A stretch of DNA of 64,000 nucleotides from Oreocharis arfaki (taxonomy: Eukaryota > Chordata > Aves > Passeriformes > Paramythiidae), in NCBI GenBank assembly GCA_013398015.1, contig VZRR01012420.1, positions 437,702-501,701 on the forward strand, in the 5' to 3' direction. The notes under the pieces are model-generated. The model was not told where the DNA came from. It made no database searches and was given only the letters and a program-made list of their open reading frames with translations. Within the stretch, counting starts at the first letter, position 1; each line of letters opens with the position of its first letter. The position numbers and the translations under genes are program-made. This document shows positions 58,430 to 64,000 of this stretch, piece after piece.

Positions 58430-58643
58430 AGGAACATGACTGGCAATAAGTATGTGTAGTGAAGAAAGAACAATTATACACAGTGAGGCAAGAAAGGCAT
58501 ATACGACATCAACGTGAGTCAATCAGAAAAGTTTCAGGGGCGTCTTCCTGACGGCCAGACCTATTCATCTGTTACTGAGCTCCCAAATAAAGCTCTGCTT
58601 CTGGAGTCCACCTCAACTGTGATAGATGTTTCCTGGGAACATT
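58430..58643 (+). mobile_element. Possible small ERV LTR or LTR fragment
   Basis: A CCCAAATAAAGCTCTGCTTC segment near 58583-58602 looks like an LTR polyadenylation region (AATAAA then U5). CpG-containing sequence lies just upstream (GGGGCGTCTTCCTGACGGCC near 58537-58556). A plausible TG start is near 58430 and a CA end near 58643 (CCTGGGAACA). No target duplication or TATA box is clear. It could equally be single-copy DNA with a chance AATAAA. Confidence 0.35.
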
Positions 58644-58842
58644 CATGTCTTGCATGGAAGTGAAGGTCAGGTCATTTTAAGAAATACTTTTCCCTAGTTC
58701 CTTGATGCACACTGGTCAAAACCATCATGAAGTTTGAGCCTAAGCTGTGAGAGCAGCACTTTATATCCCTTTTACTGTTCTAGGACTGCCAACCAAAAGT
58801 TATTTCAGCTCAAGACCCCGAAGCCAGCTTGGCACACCAAGC

Positions 58843-59312
58843 TGATTAGAGAGATGGAACACCTCTCCTACAATGAAAGGCTGAAAGAGTTGGGATTGTT
58901 CAGCTTGGAAAACAGAAGGTTTAGGGGTGACCTAATCATTGCCTTTCAGTATCTGAAGGGAGCCTACAAGAAAGATTGAGAGGAAGTTTTAGCATGAGCA
59001 TGAAGTAACAGGACAAGAGGCAGTGTCTTCAATCTTAGGGAGGAGAGGCTTTGAATAGATCTTAGGAAGAAACTCTTTCCTGTGAGAGTGGTGAGGCATA
59101 AGAACATGTCCCCAGAGAAACTGTGGGCACCGCATCCCTGGGAGTGTTCAAGACCAGGCTGGATGGGGCTTTGAGAAACCTGGTCTAGTGGAAGATGTCC
59201 CTGCCCATGGCAGGGGTTTGGAAATAAATGGTCTTTAAGGTCTCTTCCAACCCAATCCATTCTATGATTCTATGATTCTATGATTCTATGATTCTATGAT
59301 CCTATATTCTAT
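58843..59312 (+). mobile_element. CR1 LINE, 3' end with clear octamer tail
   Basis: This is the best preserved CR1 3' end in the window. It begins in the last part of ORF2 (minor frame 58734-58979: MEHLSYNERLKELGLFSLEN then RRFRGDLIIAFQYLKGAY, the CR1 C-terminal signature). It continues through 'TTCCTGTGAGAGTGGTGAGGC' and 'TGGTCTAGTGGAAGATGTCCC' and ends 'TCTTCCAACCCAATCCATTC' followed by five ATTCTATG units. It shares the subfamily pattern with the copies at 4727 and 37342. The 5' end is a normal truncation. Confidence 0.95.
59259..59312 (+). repeat. CR1 tail microsatellite, (ATTCTATG)n
   Basis: Five ATTCTATG octamers from 59259 to 59298, then degenerate ATCCTATATTCTATA. This is the 3' repeat by which CR1 ends instead of poly-A. 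Confidence 0.95.
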
Positions 59313-59704
59313 AACTTGAGATGTAGAAAAGGTGATTTCTGTATTAAACCAGACAGTTACATTCAACCTGAATGAAGGCCATACTCTTGTTGAGGAACTC
59401 TGCTTTAAAGTGTCACAATTTAAGAGAGAATGAAAGCAATAATCGCTACAGTTCTTTGATTTCAGTTGCTTTTTGCCCCACGACAATAGCAAATTAAGTA
59501 GCTAAAACCCTACAGCAAATGCATTTAAATGAACTGATGCAGCAAAGAACAACCTCATAGGCTTCAGCTCAGTCCTGGAAGACTCCTACTGCCTCATAAG
59601 GGACCGTAGCCCACGCTCAGCTTGAAGGTTGCCTTTGTTTTGCCTCCTGGCTCAGAACTGTCTCAGGCAGCTCTGTTCTTTTTGTGAGCAAATGCCTAAC
59701 TGTA

Positions 59705-59772
59705 CTTTCTCTCTATAAAAAATGAGGATAATTTATCATTATCTCACTAAGGCTTTGAATGGCTCAGTGCCC
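59705..59772 (-). repeat. Possible MIR-like SINE relic
   Basis: 'TTTCTCTCTATAAAAAATGAGGATAAT' followed by 'TCATTATCTCACTAAGGCTTTGAATGGCTCAG' resembles the reverse of MIR ('TTTCCTCATCTGTAAAATGGGGATAAT…CTCA.AGG.TTG'). The match is short and could be chance. Confidence 0.3.
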
Positions 59773-62707
59773 AATATTGTCTCTGACTGAAAGCTCATGA
59801 ATTCAGAAGATTGATGTTGGCACAATCGTGTATCTTCCCTTTTAAGTCAAATATTTTCCCATAAATATTTTGGAAAGTGTCAAGCCTAACTAGATTTTAG
59901 AAATTAAACTAAAGGGTGAAGCATTTAGAAAATGTCTACTTTAGCTTTTTTGATTGCCATATTTTAATCATGACATTTCAAAGTTTCTGAAATTAATCTT
60001 GTTAAATTTTGCTAAATATATTTGGTTTAAGATCGGAAAGAAATGTTAGATAGCTGCACTGAAGTATTCCTTAATTATGGGAAAGGGGAAAAACATCAAA
60101 ACTGAAAACCCGAGACCCAAAAAACCAACAACTTAAACTTGTATTTCAGATAGAAATACACATTATTTTGTTTTCATCTTGAAGGAATCGTTGGAGGTCC
60201 CAATTCCTTCATAGGCTTTAAAATTAAGACATCTTAGTTTCCCAGACAGAAAGGCTTCCTTATGTAAATTCCTGTAAAGACACACAGAAGGGTCTGTGCC
60301 TGAGGCTCGTCCATGCAACATATTTGCTTGCTCCAATTTACTCTGTGGTTGCTGCTATCAGAGAATGCCACACTGACTTCCAGAGGTGCACACACCTTCC
60401 CGTTGTGAGCAAATCACTAGAATGCTTTGAAAAGCACAGCCTATAAGCCTGAAGAGGTCTGGGAGAAATCTGGCCAGAAGTCATTCAGAAGACATAAGAG
60501 GGCAAATTGCTTCAAAGCCCATAACTTACCCTGCTGGAGCACTCAGCTCTTCCTCAATCTCATTCTCTTCCCACCATGCACCATCCTGAAACAGTCTTGA
60601 ATAAAGAGGGCATAAAAACAGCTGGGTTCTTCTGGGGGTGCCTGCGGGCATAGAGGAGCTGCAGATGTGTTGTGGTGCTGTGCCAGCACCATGTGCTGAA
60701 CATGACCACTCACAGCACAGCACTTCCTACACCCTTTACAAATTGCAGCTGTCTACACCCTTCCAATCCCGAGCTGGGCCAGGAACCACCCAGTCCTTGT
60801 GCACCCTTGCTTTTTTGGAAGAATAGAGCAATCCCCAGCACACAGTAAGTGTCAAATAACCCCAGAGGCTACACCAGGCACCATCACACCTCCAGCTCTA
60901 CAGAGGGCATTGCTGCAGATGGGATGATGAACTGATCTGCCCCAACATACTGGCAGACTGAGTTGGCAGAAAGGCAGGGTGTCTCCTGGGCAGAATATTT
61001 TCTTTCTTGTCAGCAAAATATAATCTTCACCCAAGAAAAACTCCAGTCAATTGCCCAAGGAGGTATTGTATGAAAGGTTAGTTAAATATTGCACAATTGG
61101 TCTATTAATAGTGTTGTTCTGCATGAAGACAAAATGAAGATGACTGTTTCCTTGGTGAACAGAGGAGGAAGACTGGCTCTTCTCAGCTCAGGTGAGAGTT
61201 TTCTAGCTTTTTCTTTAAAAAAACAGCTTGAGTTAAAGATGGTATTATTATACTGTCAATTATGCAGTCCCACTTTAAATTTCTTAGGGGTCTGTAAATT
61301 GCCTTCATGGTGTTTCCAAACCAGCTGGTGGCTGTATTGGCTGACTGTCTAAGTTATTAGTGAATGATTTGGCACACCGTTAATCACTGTGCACTCACAA
61401 TGCCAGCTTTTGCAAGAGATTTTGCTTCCTTAAGGAATTTCCTATTCTGCAAATCAGAGTTTAATACCAACCAAACACCATCTATCAAGACTAAAGTCCG
61501 CCTTACACAGCATGAATTATATTATTACATTCATTTTCAGCAATAAGTCTCTTGAATGTCTTGGTTGTTTTTACCATATACTCTGTTTAGGAAAGCAAAG
61601 CAATTCTTCAGACTGAGTTTTCAATTTGTACGCTTGAATAGTTTAGATTCCATTCCAGCAGTACATAACGTGTTGCTACCATGCTCTGTATCTAATTCAG
61701 GCTGCTTGGATATTAAGACAGTAACCACTTGTGTATTGTCATCAGCACTTAGCAGATTGAGGACAATCTTAGAATGAAAATCACTCCCAGCAGGTTCTGC
61801 ATTTGATAAAGTTAAGGTTGACATCAAGACAAACCCAGGAACAGTGGAAAATAAATTACTGTGTACTTTTCCTTGGTATGTTCTAGAGAAAATAAAAGCT
61901 TTTTTAGTGTTTTCAGCCTGACCAGCATTGACACAGCACTCTGCTTATGAGAAATGTCATGCTAACTGTATTGCAGTTACTACCACCACCACAGGTCTTG
62001 TTAGAGACTAATTTAGGATTTGAAGGAATAGAGGAATTTATGTGCAGCCCCAGTATATTTTCATGATGTTAACTCCTGATGCAAAATTGAATGAAAGGCT
62101 TCCAGCACTGCAGCATGGATCACACACTTTACAAATGGAGCGGCAATGTAAAGCCGCCCCAAATACACCCATCTCCTGCAGAGCTGAGACTGAAGGGGCC
62201 GTGCAACATGCACACACTCCTGACCTAGAGCCATGGGTCTCTGAAAGTATCATCTTTCAGAGAACCGAAAATGAGATTGTTTGCCACTTACAGTAATTTT
62301 AAATCTGTCAACAGACAAATTATTGATCCTTGTACTGAGAAGAAATTCAATACAAGTCACCCTGCGGCTTAAATTCGTATTGATGTGTCAATTCTATGCA
62401 CTTTTTATATTCATTTTTTTTGCCATAATATTCCTATGCATCTGGCAAAATACGTTTTAGGGATAGCTTGTTGAGAAAGAGGAAACTTGAACATTCTTTC
62501 AAATGCAAAATGAAGCGTTTTGAAATGAGTGTATTTTAAACTGAAATTAAAAATAAATGTGAGCAAATTTCCACAGAATTTCTATGCTGCAAAGAAACAG
62601 TACATGCCAAACAACTTTTTTTAAAATCTAATATCCTTGTTAACAGTGAACTACATGCTCAGTTTAAAAAAAAAAATGGACTTTTTCACACATTCCTCTT
62701 TTTTTTT

Positions 62708-62740
62708 GGGGGGGGGGGGTTGGTTTGGGGTTTTTTGGGG
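62708..62740 (+). repeat. G/T tract with four G-runs, G-quadruplex-type
   Basis: G12 at 62708-62719, then TTGGTTT, G4 at 62727-62730, T6, G4 at 62737-62740, followed by T8. It lies directly after a T-run, so the + strand moves from T to G homopolymer. The pattern can supply four G-runs of at least four. Confidence 0.85.
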
Positions 62741-64000
62741 TTTTTTTTGCTTCACAACAAAATACCAACCAACCCCACCTGCATTATTGCAGTGATTGCT
62801 AGGGTCATTCCTTCTGAATGTATTTCAGAACACAGAAATTACAATGTCATTCAGTCTTTGTGTTGCAAATGGCAGAAGAAGCAAGAAAAGTTCTTCCTTC
62901 TTCCGGAAGACCTTTGGACTTTATGCTAGATTCAGGGTTGATGGCAACATTTTACAATGATGACATGGCTCTGGACCTGCCTAGGACACACCTCGTTCTT
63001 AGACTCTTCTGTTCAAAGCCTGCTGCTCACAGAGTAGTAGAGGAAGGTGTAGTGGATGGGTGGAGGAGTCCCCTTTCTAGTAGTGGAGGTAGATGGTTAG
63101 TGACATTTCCTGGCAATTTCTGAACAGTCTCTCTGTGTGCAGGTAAAAGGTTTTTTAAAATCTGTTTCGCAGACAAATTTATGTCCTTTGGACTCAAGTC
63201 AGAACTTGAGCAGCTTTCAAGGATGTCAGGCAAATATTTCATCTTTTCAATTTTTACTAAACAGTGATGTATCATAGGCTGCAGTGAAAGAACTGGATAT
63301 CCAGATATTGCTGTTTTGCCTATGCCACAGGCTTCACATAAATTTAACTGAACATTATTGCTTCTGTCTGAAAAATCTTACAAATATATGAGGAGACTTA
63401 AGAAGGAGATACTTATACGACTCAAGATAGTTGCAGAATTTCTGATGATTTGGGTTTACACTGGGAACAGGCCAGTTTGAAAGCCCCACTGGATCTCTGG
63501 CATTGAGGGCACTCTTCATGGGTGAGTTTCCATTCCCCTGCCAGCTGACTGACCGGGTCCTCTCACCAGCCATTTCAGTGTCGAGCTGCCCATCTCCCCA
63601 GAGCACCCTGTGGACTAAAGCCAAGAATTTGTTAATGGAGGGAGGGGAACAATGCCCTTGAGTTGCCCATGAAAGTGGTCATTGCACAAGTCCTGTGCTA
63701 CCGACTATTCTCTGATTTTTGCTTCCCATTCTCAAGCAAGGTCATGCCTGTCACTACTCCAGCTAACACAGATGGAACACACAAACCAACGAAAGTCAAA
63801 TGCCAAAACCAGACCTGTTTGGGGGCATGCATATTGGTCCAACGAAAGTTACTCCCTCTCCTACTAAACTTTTCTTATTCACATTCATATACCTCCCCTT
63901 CAAAATTCCTGCTTCCAGGCTTGTGCAGAGTGGAAAAAAAACTAAATTAGAATGTACAGTAGTGCATGGCACAGAAATCAGCTTCATGAACATCATCTGT

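Larger units (their letters stand above)
59313..64000. other. Non-coding stretch to the window end
   Basis: No gene or clear transposon in about 4.7 kb. It contains a weak MIR-like segment at 59705-59772 (-) and the G/T quadruplex-type tract at 62708-62740. Short GC-richer patches near 60540-60790 and 62100-62230 carry a few CpGs but no island. Frames of up to about 100 codons on both strands overlap each other and are probably random. Confidence 0.5.

Noticed and set aside
62038..62296. Overlapping 71- and 84-codon frames on opposite strands near a few CpGs
   Set aside because: CpG number is too small for an island, and neither frame has a domain. Both are probably random.
1..64000. tRNA, snRNA, rRNA, CRISPR arrays and mitochondrial insertions
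   Set aside because: I looked for B-box, U1/U2/U6, rRNA and regularly spaced repeat patterns by eye and saw none. A covariance-model scan would be needed to exclude diverged copies.

Overview
This is vertebrate nuclear DNA, almost certainly from a bird and probably a songbird. It carries several CR1 LINE copies with the avian 3' tail (degenerate repeats of ATTCTATG) and LTRs that I recognise as avian ERV families. It is AT-rich (about 40% GC by eye). I could not support any protein-coding gene, rRNA, tRNA or CRISPR. The open reading frames are short and scattered, and the longer ones mostly lie antisense to repeats. The window therefore reads as a gene-poor intergenic stretch or the inside of a very long intron. 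Isolated small exons cannot be excluded from one sequence.

Layout. 1-172: 3' end of an LTR cut by the window edge. 1312-1722: solo LTR with perfect 6-bp target duplications. 4727-4936 and 10836-11268: CR1 fragments (+). 17100-17646: minus-strand ERV remnant (LTR, primer-binding-site-like sequence, possible leader). 17650-30959: mostly single-copy AT-rich DNA with short local duplications. 30960-31601: ERVL-type LTR (+) with an internal deletion. 34490-34648 and 37342-37493: CR1 tails (+). 36598-37171: LTR (-). 38319-39546: CR1 (-) split by a younger LTR at 38552-39039. 39547-47950: single-copy DNA with a wobble-paired hairpin at 44321-44384. 47951-49210: CR1 (-) in which part of the endonuclease domain is joined directly to the 3' end, with the reverse-transcriptase region missing. 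55012-55346: old CR1 (+). 57156-57345: 3' part of an LTR (-) of the same family as the one at 30960. 58430-58643: possible LTR. 58843-59312: CR1 (+) with a clear octamer tail. 59313-64000: single-copy DNA with a strong G-quadruplex-type tract at 62708-62740. Three weak MIR-like SINE relics are also marked.

No genes act together here. The history is one of repeated CR1 and ERV insertion followed by decay: the only open frames of recognisable origin are fragments of a dead CR1 endonuclease. The most useful second looks are the nested insertion at 38.3-39.5 kb, the internally deleted CR1 at 48-49 kb, the CpG-rich ERV leader with palindromes at 17.1 kb, the hairpin at 44.3 kb, and three repeat-free AT-rich blocks that could be conserved non-coding elements. 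I found no convincing new biological system.
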